A stretch of DNA of 64,000 bases from an uncultured Aquimarina sp. (GTDB taxonomy: Bacteria > Bacteroidota > Bacteroidia > Flavobacteriales > Flavobacteriaceae): assembly GCF_947500065.1 (NCBI RefSeq), contig NZ_CANMQT010000001.1:992001-1056000 (forward strand), in the 5' to 3' direction. Position 1 is the first letter of the stretch. The number at the start of each line of letters is the position of its first letter. Of this stretch, positions 18,275 to 26,819 are shown piece by piece. Position numbers and translations under genes: made by a program. The notes beneath the pieces were generated by a model that had not been told where the DNA came from, made no database searches, and worked only from the letters and a program-made list of their open reading frames with translations.

Positions 18275-18288
18275 GCCTGAAATCAGGC
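18275..18288. repeat. Short palindrome upstream of the SulP/carbonic anhydrase operon
   Basis: The arms GCCTGA and TCAGGC have a 2-base centre and lie 22 bp before the SulP start codon. A further AT-rich hairpin (TTTTGATT at 18301-18308 against AATCAAAA at 18316-18323) lies just upstream. It may be an operator, or part of the transcript end of the preceding small gene. Confidence 0.4.
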
Positions 18289-18373
18289 TATTGAGGATTA
18301 TTTTGATTCAAAAAAATCAAAAAACATATGCTCCTTATCCTAAAACAAAGAGAGAAAAATTACTTCATAAAAA

Positions 18374-18748
18374 TTATGAGTGTTCTGGCGGAGGTGTAGT
18401 ATACTCTAGATAAACTAAAGAGTTCCCGTACATTAAATCCGGATAACTTTTGATGATAAACGCGGATATTCTATTAGCCTTATCATCCCAATATTGAGAA
18501 ATCTTATCTTTTTCTTTTAGATCTTCTTTTTCTGATTTTTCCTTTTCATTAGATTCGGATTTATCTTCAGTATCATCTATACTAAAAGCCATATACGATG
18601 TATCACCATGATATAAATCAAATAATTCCACAGCATAATTACTTAGGTTCAAAAGAAAACCCAGTACAATCAAAAATCTCGCTATTTTAAGCTTAATGGT
18701 CAAACAGAAAATAATTTTAGTTGACAAAAATAATAGTAATACTTTCAA
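18374..18748 (-). CDS. Small membrane-anchored hypothetical protein
   Basis: A 124-codon frame. It has a hydrophobic N-terminal half ('IARFLIVLGFLLNL'), then a strongly charged run of Glu, Lys, Asp and Ser (about 60-85) and a C-terminus ending in 'TTPPPEHS'. I do not recognise a family. No ATG precedes the hydrophobic segment: the frame opens with TTG at 18748, and a second TTG at 18703 is an alternative, so the start is uncertain. It lies between batE and the SulP operon on the same strand. Function unknown. Confidence 0.5.
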   Translation of the reverse strand: MKVLLLFLSTKIIFCLTIKLKIARFLIVLGFLLNLSNYAVELFDLYHGDTSYMAFSIDDTEDKSESNEKEKSEKEDLKEKDKISQYWDDKANRISAFIIKSYPDLMYGNSLVYLEYTTPPPEHS

Positions 18749-18856
18749 AATCTGTTAAATCAATTGTAAAATTGTTTGAACAAGTTTATTGTTCGAAATA
18801 TTTGACCAATAAATTCTCTTTTCAAAAAAAGATTCACATATTAGTTTATGAGAATT

Positions 18857-19636
18857 TTACAACTCCCTCAGATCCGTAGCAGGAATCCATCCGATTTTAC
18901 CATCAGCGAGCTTGATTTTTTTCCAATCATTTACCGTTTCGGTTACTTTTACCTTGGTACCTTCATGAAGTTCAAATACTTCCTCGCTACGCAAATTAGG
19001 TTCACTTTTTATCGTAGTTTCCTGAGCAAAAATAATAGCGTATTGGTTGTTTTTTATAAAACGATACTGTTTAAAAGCAAAGAAAATTCCAAATAAACCT
19101 ATGATTAATGACACCCAAGATCCCAGAAAAAACAATCGCTTCTTAGAAGAAATTCTGGCTGAGTAGTAGAACATAAATAGTACAACAAAAAAGACCACAC
19201 ATACAACCGAAATCCACGCCCATACATCAAAACTAAACATATTCGTAAAACTATTGACTGTTCTAGAGATTACACCTTCAGGTATCACATCAATAGCATC
19301 TATAGTCGCATTGTTAGCAAAAGCAAGGTTGTTTAAAATATCTTCATCTTTTGGAGCTAATTCTAAAGCCTTCTCATAATAATAAATACTTGAGCCTATA
19401 TTACTTAATTTGTAATTAGCATTACCTAGGTTATAGTATAATTCGGCAGATTCCTGACCATTATCCAAAATAGATTTATAAGCATCAATAGCTTCCTGAT
19501 ACTGTTCCTGATTATAAAAAGTATTTGCTTTTTCAAATACTTGATCTTCCTGAGCCAAACCAATCATATTCATCAGGAAAACAATTATTATCACTATATT
19601 CTTCACTACTTTCAATGTTTTATAATTGTTTATCAA
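18857..19636 (-). CDS. batE: BatE: TPR and SH3-domain membrane protein
   Basis: A 259-residue protein with a signal ending near 'IGLAQ', two to three TPR units (about 33-110, 'AELYYNLGNANYKLSN'), two membrane helices (about 135-195) and a C-terminal bacterial SH3 domain (about 200-259, 'GTKVKVTETVNDWKKIKLADGKIGWIP'). This is the BatE layout of the Bacteroides aerotolerance operon. Its start overlaps the end of batD by 17 bp, implying coupled translation. It is the last gene of the bat cluster. The protein is probably a periplasmic scaffold for the other Bat proteins. Confidence 0.88.
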   Translation of the reverse strand: MINNYKTLKVVKNIVIIIVFLMNMIGLAQEDQVFEKANTFYNQEQYQEAIDAYKSILDNGQESAELYYNLGNANYKLSNIGSSIYYYEKALELAPKDEDILNNLAFANNATIDAIDVIPEGVISRTVNSFTNMFSFDVWAWISVVCVVFFVVLFMFYYSARISSKKRLFFLGSWVSLIIGLFGIFFAFKQYRFIKNNQYAIIFAQETTIKSEPNLRSEEVFELHEGTKVKVTETVNDWKKIKLADGKIGWIPATDLREL

Positions 19637-21386
19637 TTGCTGCTATCACTCTAGAAGCTTTGTCATAATCTTGTTGCATAGCTGTAGTAGACGACGGAGT
19701 ATATCTGGCGAACTCACAGCTTTCTAACAATGCAATAAATTCTATAGAAGTAGTATCCTCCACTTCTCTTTCCTTTAGTAATCGCTGGATACGATCTTTA
19801 CTCATATCACTGGTCTGGATATGCAATTTTGCTTTTAAATAATTATGCAACGCTCGTTCCATAGCAATATAAAACTCCTTCTGGTTTCCTAGGTTTTTTT
19901 TAGCTTCAGAAAGGTATTTTCTGGCTAGTTTATCTGCTTTTCGGACTCGATTACCACTAACATCACTCAATCTTTCTTCTCGCTTCTTACCAAAAAATAA
20001 GAATAGTGGAATTGCCAATAATGGAGCTGTTAACGCAATCCAATATCCTGTAGATTTAAAGAAGTACTTTTTATCTACAGATTGCAGGTTCGCATTAAGT
20101 TTTAGAAATCTAAACTGGCTTCCTGTCTGTGTTACAAGTTTCTTAGTAGTTCCTGAAGATTCAGAATTAGTAACTATACTACCGCTATCTGGACCATTCT
20201 TTACATTGATCACAATTTCTTCTGAAGTAATTCTCTTATATGTTTCAGTTTTAAGATCGAAATAAGAAAATGAAATAGGTGGAATCGGGTATGTTCCCTT
20301 AAACTGTGGTACTAAGGTATATGAATCAGAAATATTTCCTGCCATACCTGCTAGATTGGTTCTTACCCGTTCATTATGTTCTGGTTCGTATTGCTCTAAT
20401 CCATTGGGAACATTAAGTTTTGGTAAATCAAAAAGCTTTAGATTTCCAGTACCAGAAACCAAAACCTTAGTTTCTAAAGATTCCGTTGCATCCAATTCTG
20501 TTCTATTAGGAGTTACCTTAAAACTAAAAGATCCTACAGCTCCGGTAAAATCATCAGGTTTGCCTTGTTCTGGAAGTGGTTTTACATTAATAGTCCTCAT
20601 ACCTGCTGCTACTGTTTTATTAACTGTAGAATATAATTTGCCGCCAAAAATATCACGACGATTAGTCGGGACATCTACCGCAATAGATAAGGTTAATGGC
20701 TCAATCTCTAGTTTTCCAGTTTTTTGTGGATATAAGACTGTTTTCCCACAAACAACAAAATTATACGGTTCTCCTTTATACTCTCCTCTTTCTACTTTTA
20801 GCTGACCTATTTTAATAGCTTGACTCCAAAAATCACTGTATTTTGGATTATCTATCTCTCTTAAATTACTAATCTGTATTCGCGGACTTACATACAACTT
20901 GTATATGACTGTAATGGCTTCATTAAGATATGGATTCGATTTTGAAACTTCTGCAACAAGATGTAAATTCTCGCTAGCTACATAATCTGCATTGTTACCA
21001 TCTTTCGGCTTTTGTACCGCTGCTGTTACCTGAATTTTTACAGGTAATGTCTTATACGTTTGACCATCAATTTCTATAGTCGCCTGTCCTATTGTGAAAT
21101 TTCCTCTTTTAGTAGGGGCAATAAAATAGCTAAATGTCTTAGCATATGACCTTTTGCCATTAATCCAAGAGTTACTTATAGATTGATTAGGCCCTCCAAC
21201 AACGGTGAATCCGTTAAAACTAGGTTGTGTAAAGTTATCGCCGTCTTTATTCATCTCAAAATCGACACGTAATCTTTCATTAATACCCAGCTTTTTCTTG
21301 CTCACCTTAGCTTCAAACTTAACCTGAGCTGTGCTTAGGTGAGTTATCGCCACAAATAGTGTTAGAAAAATTAATTTTAGTTTCAT
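19620..21386 (-). CDS. batD: BatD family membrane protein
   Basis: A 588-residue protein with a signal peptide (cleavage near 'LSTAQ'), several beta-sandwich repeats over the periplasmic part (about 20-430), one transmembrane helix (about 440-460, 'WIALTAPLLAIPLFLFFG') and a cytosolic helical tail. The order and length match BatD. It follows batC by 54 bp and overlaps batE. The Bat proteins were linked to oxygen tolerance in Bacteroides fragilis and form an envelope complex with the VWA proteins; the exact activity is not known. Confidence 0.88.
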   Translation of the reverse strand: MKLKLIFLTLFVAITHLSTAQVKFEAKVSKKKLGINERLRVDFEMNKDGDNFTQPSFNGFTVVGGPNQSISNSWINGKRSYAKTFSYFIAPTKRGNFTIGQATIEIDGQTYKTLPVKIQVTAAVQKPKDGNNADYVASENLHLVAEVSKSNPYLNEAITVIYKLYVSPRIQISNLREIDNPKYSDFWSQAIKIGQLKVERGEYKGEPYNFVVCGKTVLYPQKTGKLEIEPLTLSIAVDVPTNRRDIFGGKLYSTVNKTVAAGMRTINVKPLPEQGKPDDFTGAVGSFSFKVTPNRTELDATESLETKVLVSGTGNLKLFDLPKLNVPNGLEQYEPEHNERVRTNLAGMAGNISDSYTLVPQFKGTYPIPPISFSYFDLKTETYKRITSEEIVINVKNGPDSGSIVTNSESSGTTKKLVTQTGSQFRFLKLNANLQSVDKKYFFKSTGYWIALTAPLLAIPLFLFFGKKREERLSDVSGNRVRKADKLARKYLSEAKKNLGNQKEFYIAMERALHNYLKAKLHIQTSDMSKDRIQRLLKEREVEDTTSIEFIALLESCEFARYTPSSTTAMQQDYDKASRVIAAIDKQL

Positions 21387-21440
21387 CTGTTATATTTACT
21401 GTTTTAGAGATCAGGTAGCATTTTTGTCAATTGCATGTAT

Positions 21441-22322
21441 TTACCAGTCTTTTTCAGTTTTTGTTTTTGCTCCTTTTGCTTTTTTAGCATTTATCTTATC
21501 CTGAACTTTCTTCTCTTCATTGTTCATAGCTTCTAATAAACTTTTCACTTGCTGAGGAGATAATTGTCCCTGAACCTGTTGCGGTTGTTTTTTCTGTTCT
21601 TCAGGTTTACCATCCCCTTCTTTTTTATCTTCTTTCTTGTCTTTTCCTTCATCCTTAGGATCTCCTTTATCTTTTTCATCTTCTCCTTTTTGATCCTTTT
21701 TATCCTCTCCTTCATCCCCTTTTTTCTCCTTATCGTCTTCTCCTTCTTTCTTATCTTCTTTGTTCTCGCCTTCCTGGTCTTTATTATCCTTATTCTGATC
21801 TTTATTTTCGTCCTTCTTATCCTTGTCTTTATTTTTATCCTTATTCTGCTCGTTTTTCTTCTCTTCTTCTTCAAGCATTTTCTTTGCTAACGCCAGATTA
21901 TATCGAGTCTCATTGTCTTTAGGATTATTACGCAAAGCATTTTTATAAGCTTCTACAGCTTCCTTATATTTTTTTTGTTCCATATAAGTATTCCCTTGAT
22001 TATGGAATGCTTTATGCTTTTCTATTTTTGATGTAGCATTTTTTACTACTTCGGTATACCGCTGCGTAGCCTCATCATATTTTTCTGTATTATAATATGC
22101 ATTCGCTAAATTATATTTTGCAGTAGCATCAACTGGATTTTTAGATATTGCCTTTCTATACTCTCCTTCTGCCTTCGGAAAATTACCATCTTTAACCAGC
22201 ACTTCATTTCCTGTCGCCACAAATCGATTTGCTTCGGCGATAGTTTCTGCTCTATCTTCCTCTTCTTGCGAAAAACCAATTCCAAATTGGAAACACAACA
22301 ATATGAATACTATATTCCTCAT
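21441..22322 (-). CDS. batC: BatC: TPR protein with a Lys/Glu/Asp-rich tail
   Basis: A 293-residue periplasmic protein: signal peptide, then three to four TPR units (about 25-145, 'ATAKYNLANAYYNTEKYDEA', 'HNQGNTYMEQKKYKEAVEAY'). A low-complexity run built almost only of Lys, Glu, Asp, Asn, Gln and Gly follows (about 150-245), then a Gln-rich end with 'QLSPQQVKSLLEAMNNEEKKVQ'. The TPR part and final helix are typical of BatC; the charged run is unusually long. On the other strand the charged run appears as a long artefactual open frame. It lies between batB and batD. Confidence 0.88.
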   Translation of the reverse strand: MRNIVFILLCFQFGIGFSQEEEDRAETIAEANRFVATGNEVLVKDGNFPKAEGEYRKAISKNPVDATAKYNLANAYYNTEKYDEATQRYTEVVKNATSKIEKHKAFHNQGNTYMEQKKYKEAVEAYKNALRNNPKDNETRYNLALAKKMLEEEEKKNEQNKDKNKDKDKKDENKDQNKDNKDQEGENKEDKKEGEDDKEKKGDEGEDKKDQKGEDEKDKGDPKDEGKDKKEDKKEGDGKPEEQKKQPQQVQGQLSPQQVKSLLEAMNNEEKKVQDKINAKKAKGAKTKTEKDW

Positions 22323-22351
22323 AACATCTTTATTTTTTTACATTTTGGCAA

Positions 22352-22374
22352 CACTTCGACTAGCTCAGTGTGAC
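22352..22374. repeat. Dispersed repeat fragment in the batB-batC spacer
   Basis: The fragment CACTTCGAC-TAGCTCAGTGTGACA resembles elements at 23497-23529, 24082-24126 and 49608-49641 in this window. All share TTCGA and GCTCAGT/GAGCTA words next to a TGACA-like end. It falls in the 85-bp spacer between two bat genes. Confidence 0.5.
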
Positions 22375-22407
22375 AATTCTATGTAATCGCATTCTATTAT
22401 TTACAAC

Positions 22408-23442
22408 CTATTGTTCATTAAACAGGTTTAGTTTTTTAACCCAGGATGTTTTTCTTTCTAACAAGAAAATATCTAAAAACAATAATAACAATCCAGCTCC
22501 CAGAAACCATTGAAACTGATCTTTAAAATCTGCAAATTGTTTGGCCTCAAACTCTTTCTTATCCATCCCTTGTAGTAATTCTGTAACATTTTCTACTACA
22601 GCGCTCGTGCTTGTACCATCAATGTATGTGCCATTTGCCTGATTGGCAATTTCCTGCAAAATTGTCGTGTTCAGTTTTGTAATAACGGTTTCTCCTTGAT
22701 TATTTTTCTTATAATTCTGTACAATCCCGTTACGTTTTATAGGGATTGGACTTCCTTTTGTGGTTCCTACACCAATCGTAAATATTTTTATCCCTTCTTG
22801 AGCGGCTTCTTCTGCCATAGATCCGACATTTCCTTGATGATCTTCTCCATCACTTATGATAAATAACACCCTATTGGTTTGCTCTTCATCGTCATAATAT
22901 GTTTTTGCTAATTCTATTGCTTCATTAATAGCAGTTCCCTGAGAAGAGAGCATATCTGTATTCATTGATTGCAAAAACATCTTTGCAGAACCATAGTCTG
23001 TTGTGATTGGCAACTGCGGAAATGCACTAGCAGCATATGCAATAATACCAACGCGATCACTTGCTAAATTATTAATGATTTGAGTCACCAATTGTTTAGA
23101 TTTCTCAAGTCGACTGGGTGCAATATCTTCCGCCAACATACTTTTAGATACATCAATGGCAAATACAACATCAACACCTTCTCGTTTTACAGTTTCTAAT
23201 TTAGTACCTACTTTAGGGTTTACCAAAGCTAGGACAAAACAAGCCAATGCCAAACTAATTATAACTACTTTAAGTATGGATTTAAAAATCGACTGGTTTG
23301 GGCTTAATCTTTTTAATAGGTTCTTATCTGCAAACTTTTTCTGAGTTGTTTTTTTCCAAATTACAACACCCAGAAACAATACTATTAGTACTGGTATCAC
23401 CAATAACAACCAGAAATATATTTTTTCTTCTAGTAAGTACAT
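22408..23442 (-). CDS. batB: BatB: VWA-domain membrane protein
   Basis: A 344-residue protein with two N-terminal helices (about 8-30 and 55-75), a VWA domain (about 90-290) and a C-terminal helix (about 313-332). The metal-ion site is complete at its start: Asp97, Ser99 and Ser101 in 'DVSKSM'. BatA and BatB are paired VWA proteins of the aerotolerance operon that probably bind each other or a client in the periplasm. It is separated from batA by a flavin reductase gene, an unusual interruption. Confidence 0.9.
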   Translation of the reverse strand: MYLLEEKIYFWLLLVIPVLIVLFLGVVIWKKTTQKKFADKNLLKRLSPNQSIFKSILKVVIISLALACFVLALVNPKVGTKLETVKREGVDVVFAIDVSKSMLAEDIAPSRLEKSKQLVTQIINNLASDRVGIIAYAASAFPQLPITTDYGSAKMFLQSMNTDMLSSQGTAINEAIELAKTYYDDEEQTNRVLFIISDGEDHQGNVGSMAEEAAQEGIKIFTIGVGTTKGSPIPIKRNGIVQNYKKNNQGETVITKLNTTILQEIANQANGTYIDGTSTSAVVENVTELLQGMDKKEFEAKQFADFKDQFQWFLGAGLLLLFLDIFLLERKTSWVKKLNLFNEQ

Positions 23443-23496
23443 TTTTAATAATTCTTAGTTTACAGTTTATATTACAATCTAAATACACCTCATAAA

Positions 23497-23529
23497 GCTT
23501 CTCTGATTCAGAAAGGCTCAGTATGACAC
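23497..23529. repeat. Dispersed repeat fragment, right border of batB
   Basis: This holds 'TCTCTGATTCAGAAAGGCTC' followed by AGTATGACAC, a degenerate copy of the family described at 22352. It overlaps the short spacer after the flavin reductase gene. Together with the element at 24082-24126 it brackets that gene. Confidence 0.4.
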
Positions 23530-23533
23530 TTAT

Positions 23534-24040
23534 TTAGTTCTTTATTTTTAAGCCGAAAGCATTTATTTTTTCTTTTACTTCTAAAGGAAGTTCTTTATTG
23601 CTAACCCACGTATGAATATCCCCTAGATAATCCATTCCTAAATAGGTTGCGCTTCTAGAAAAAGGAAGATTAAACTCACCTACTCTATCATCATCATTAC
23701 TACAACTCATCATGGCCATCTCTTTTCCTCTAAGCATTCTTCCAAAATCTTTTTCTTTATACAAGTAGTCAGAAATCCTATCTAAAAACACTTTCATAAT
23801 CCCACTCATTGTATACCAATACACAGGAGTTGCTAAAACTATTGTTTGATAATTCTGAACCATATTCTTAAATAGAATCTCAAAATCATCTTCATTTTTG
23901 AACTCATAATCAAAGTAATTAATTTCTCTTTGGTTTAAATCTACTACATCAAAACCTGTAATATCCTTTAAGTAGGAAACTACTGTATTAGTATCTCCAT
24001 CACTTCGAGAACTTCCTTGAATTATGATTCCTTTTTTCAA
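23534..24040 (-). CDS. NADPH-dependent FMN reductase / flavodoxin-fold protein
   Basis: A 168-residue flavodoxin-like oxidoreductase. 'IIQGSSRSDGDTNTVVSYL' (about 5-23) is the FMN phosphate loop, and 'VLATPVYWYTMSGIMKVFLDR' (about 72-92) is the signature of the family. It reduces flavins, quinones or similar acceptors. It sits between batA and batB on the same strand, with 91-98 bp spacers that carry dispersed repeats, whereas the other bat genes are mostly closely spaced. Insertion into a pre-existing operon is therefore likely; any role with the Bat proteins is unproven. Confidence 0.85.
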   Translation of the reverse strand: MKKGIIIQGSSRSDGDTNTVVSYLKDITGFDVVDLNQREINYFDYEFKNEDDFEILFKNMVQNYQTIVLATPVYWYTMSGIMKVFLDRISDYLYKEKDFGRMLRGKEMAMMSCSNDDDRVGEFNLPFSRSATYLGMDYLGDIHTWVSNKELPLEVKEKINAFGLKIKN

Positions 24041-24081
24041 ATAGTATCTTTTTACTTTATATCTACTTTCTTATTTTATGG

Positions 24082-24126
24082 ATTCCAGCCTTTAGTTCAT
24101 CCTGAGCTAGGTCGAAGGGCTGGAAT
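24082..24126. repeat. Hairpin-forming dispersed repeat between batA and the flavin reductase gene
   Basis: ATTCCAGCC (24082-24090) is complementary to GGCTGGAAT (24118-24126). The loop contains CATCCTGAGCTAGGTCGAAG, the typical core of short dispersed repeats in flavobacterial genomes. It ends in TGACA like the neighbouring copies. Confidence 0.6.
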
Positions 24127-24137
24127 GACATAAATCA

Positions 24138-25142
24138 TTAAATAAAACTCCTAAATACGGTGAATCTCAATAAAAACTCAACCAATAATAGCAAGCCTGC
24201 CAATAATACTAATGGTCTGAATTTTTCTTCATAGTTATAGAATTTAAATTCTTCTACATCCGTTTTTTCAAGCTTATCAATCTCTTCGTATATCTGCTCT
24301 AACTTTTTATTGTTAGTCGCTCTAAAATATTTTCCTTTAGTAACTTTTGCAATTTCTTTTAAAAGCTCTTCATCGATCTCTACTTTTACGTTTCCGTATT
24401 GAAAAGATCCATTAGGTCTGATAGCAATCGGAGCTAACGCCATTCCGTTTGTTCCAATCCCAATCGTGTATGTTTTGATACCGTATTCTACTGCTAATTC
24501 TGATGCTATTTTAGGATCAATAAAACCAGCGTTATTAGAACCATCTGTCAGAAGAATAATAACTTTACTTTTTGCTTTGCTATCTTTTAACCTGTTTACA
24601 GAAGTTGCTAGTCCCATACCGATGGCGGTCCCATTCTCTAACAGGTTATTATATACAATATCCTTCATTGCACTTAGTACAATAGCTTTATCACTGGTTA
24701 TCGGTGTTTTTGTAAAGCTTTCTCCAGCATAAATAACCAATCCAATTCTATCATTAGGTCTCCCTTGAATAAACTCTGCAGCTACTTCTTTTAAAGCTTC
24801 CAGACGGTTAGGTCTTAAATCTCTAGCTAACATACTTGCAGATACATCAATCGCCATTACAATATCAATTCCTCGAGTTGTTTTTGTTTTTGTCGATATA
24901 TCTACAGTTCTAGGTCGAGCCATAGCTGTAATGATTAACCCTAAAGCAATTAATCTAACTAAAAGCAATAAAGGTTTTAGTTTAGCTAACCAACTCCCAG
25001 AAGTTTTAAATCCTTTAATACTAGAGATTTTAAGTTCTGCCTGTTGCTTATTTCGTTTCCATATGTACCAAGCGATTGCTAATGGCAGTATTAAAAACAA
25101 CCAAAAAAACTGCGGATTCTCAAACGTGAAATTTTCAAACAT
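24138..25142 (-). CDS. batA: BatA: VWA-domain membrane protein
   Basis: A 334-residue protein with N-terminal helices (about 12-28 and 57-75), a VWA domain (about 92-285) and a C-terminal helix. The metal-ion site residues Asp99, Ser101 and Ser103 ('DVSAS') are present. It is encoded 2 bp after the stop of the 553-residue gene, in the same operon. BatA-type proteins are placed between the MoxR/DUF58 genes and batB in most bat operons, as here apart from the inserted reductase. Confidence 0.9.
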   Translation of the reverse strand: MFENFTFENPQFFWLFLILPLAIAWYIWKRNKQQAELKISSIKGFKTSGSWLAKLKPLLLLVRLIALGLIITAMARPRTVDISTKTKTTRGIDIVMAIDVSASMLARDLRPNRLEALKEVAAEFIQGRPNDRIGLVIYAGESFTKTPITSDKAIVLSAMKDIVYNNLLENGTAIGMGLATSVNRLKDSKAKSKVIILLTDGSNNAGFIDPKIASELAVEYGIKTYTIGIGTNGMALAPIAIRPNGSFQYGNVKVEIDEELLKEIAKVTKGKYFRATNNKKLEQIYEEIDKLEKTDVEEFKFYNYEEKFRPLVLLAGLLLLVEFLLRFTVFRSFI

Positions 25143-25144
25143 AG

Positions 25145-26737
25145 TTATTTGGCATTTTTAAGTTCTACTGAGTTAATAATGCGCTGGGCAACGTCTTTGG
25201 CATATCTATCTTCTTTATTATATACAACCATAATCTGTTGAAATCCTCCATTTTCTCCAAAATTCAGCATCAGATAATCACTTTTTTGGTCCTTCTTAGT
25301 TACTGCATTGGTTACTTCAAGGCTTCCGAAAACTTTTACCCCTTTTGCACCTGCTAATGTTTCGTATTCTTCATCTTTGACCGAAATATTCTTAGCTCCT
25401 TGAGATTCAAAATTACCTACAACACCTTCTACTATCTTATTAAGGTCTACCTCTGTTTGTTGATTGTATTGTATAGTAGATACTGAAATATAAAAGTTTC
25501 CTATCAAGCTTCCGTATACAAAAGTCTCATTTCCTTTAAGAATTTGTTTTTGCTCTTCGGTAAGCTGAAAATTATTTCTAATCAATACTTTTGGCGTTGC
25601 TATAGTCACCGGCGGAGAACCGTACGCACTACTCAACCATTCTGTTTCGGCTAATTCTTTAGTGGGATGCCCTAAGATTGAATCCTTAACAACATCATAG
25701 CCTTTCACAATAATAAATACGGTTAAGGTAATTGCTATTGCTGCTATACCTGCTATACTTCCAAATATGATTTTTCTTCTTAATTTTTTCTCAGCAACCG
25801 TCTTTCGATACTCCTCATCCGCTAGTAATTCCTCTTCTGTTGGTTCAGGAATTGCTTCTTTGGTTTCATTAATCACTCGCTCTATTACATTACGATCGGC
25901 TTTTGCAGTTCCAATATCTGGTTTGGATTTGGCAAATTTTGCCATATCTGCAGTTTTAAGAACTGTTTTAAGCTCTTCGATGGTATGTTTATCGAGATTT
26001 AGTGCTCCTGTTTTTATTTCTTCATCAAGGCGTTCAATCAATTCATCAGTAGTACTCTCCATTGCATGATCGTAAACTTCTTCATCTATATATTTACGCG
26101 CAGTATCACTTAACTGAGAATAATACTCCTTATGAGAATCCTGTTCTAACAATTGTGAAGCATCAATTCTCTGTAGTGCTAAGATTGCTCTTTCGTATGG
26201 TGGTAATTCATCTTCTTTAGCTTCTTTTCGTTTTTTCCTTCTTAAAACAAAAAAAGCAATCAATCCAATCAATAATATCGTGGCTACTATCCACCAAATA
26301 TATTTTTTCCAATTAAAAAAAGAAGCATCTACGTCTACCAGTGGCTTGATCTCAAACATCTTTTGTTTTGTCGTATCCACAATTACATCGCGCACCTCAA
26401 CTTTTAATGAGTCTGTTAAAAAAACTTGATCTCCAATCATCACTTTCTGTCTTGGAATCGTATAATATCCAGAATCAAATTGTGTCAATGCATACTCTTT
26501 GATCAAATTAAATCGATTACCACTTTTGGTGGTATCGGTCTTATAGGATTCTATAACCTCTAATGGTGAAAATGTTTGTCCTTCAGGAAAAATTACAATT
26601 TGAGTAGAATCTGTTTCTACTTGCATTTTATACCTAATTTCTTGCCCAATCTGAATTGAGGTAGAATCAATACTCGCAGCAACCTGGGCAACGCTTTGAA
26701 ATCCAACAAAGACAAGAAAAAATGTCATTAACAACAT
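25145..26737 (-). CDS. Bat-operon membrane protein with BatD-like N-terminus
   Basis: A 530-residue protein from the ATG at 26737. It begins with a signal peptide ('FVGFQSVAQ'), then a beta-sandwich region resembling the start of BatD ('STSIQIGQEIRYKMQV'), a helix (about 145-165), a charged cytosolic helical part (about 170-320), a second helix (about 325-345) and a C-terminal domain. The longer frame to 26806 would begin inside a repeat-like spacer and prefix 23 polar residues to the signal, so I rejected it. Genes of this kind stand between DUF58 and batA in many Bacteroidota; no activity is known. Confidence 0.75.
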   Translation of the reverse strand: MLLMTFFLVFVGFQSVAQVAASIDSTSIQIGQEIRYKMQVETDSTQIVIFPEGQTFSPLEVIESYKTDTTKSGNRFNLIKEYALTQFDSGYYTIPRQKVMIGDQVFLTDSLKVEVRDVIVDTTKQKMFEIKPLVDVDASFFNWKKYIWWIVATILLIGLIAFFVLRRKKRKEAKEDELPPYERAILALQRIDASQLLEQDSHKEYYSQLSDTARKYIDEEVYDHAMESTTDELIERLDEEIKTGALNLDKHTIEELKTVLKTADMAKFAKSKPDIGTAKADRNVIERVINETKEAIPEPTEEELLADEEYRKTVAEKKLRRKIIFGSIAGIAAIAITLTVFIIVKGYDVVKDSILGHPTKELAETEWLSSAYGSPPVTIATPKVLIRNNFQLTEEQKQILKGNETFVYGSLIGNFYISVSTIQYNQQTEVDLNKIVEGVVGNFESQGAKNISVKDEEYETLAGAKGVKVFGSLEVTNAVTKKDQKSDYLMLNFGENGGFQQIMVVYNKEDRYAKDVAQRIINSVELKNAK

Positions 26738-26819
26738 CTTCCTAACCTTCACTAAAAGCAGAACATCACATTTATTATTTATAATGGGTAATTCGTAATT
26801 CTTCATTCTTTATCGTTCC

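Noticed and set aside
21545..21890. Long frames opposite and out of phase with the batC tail
   Set aside because: They are produced by the repetitive Lys/Glu/Asp codons of batC. The products are simple Arg/Lys/Ile or Phe/Leu runs.
23442..24138. The reductase as a classical mobile gene cassette
   Set aside because: No recombination site, integrase or exact flanking repeat was found. Only degenerate dispersed repeats are present, so insertion is suggested but not shown.
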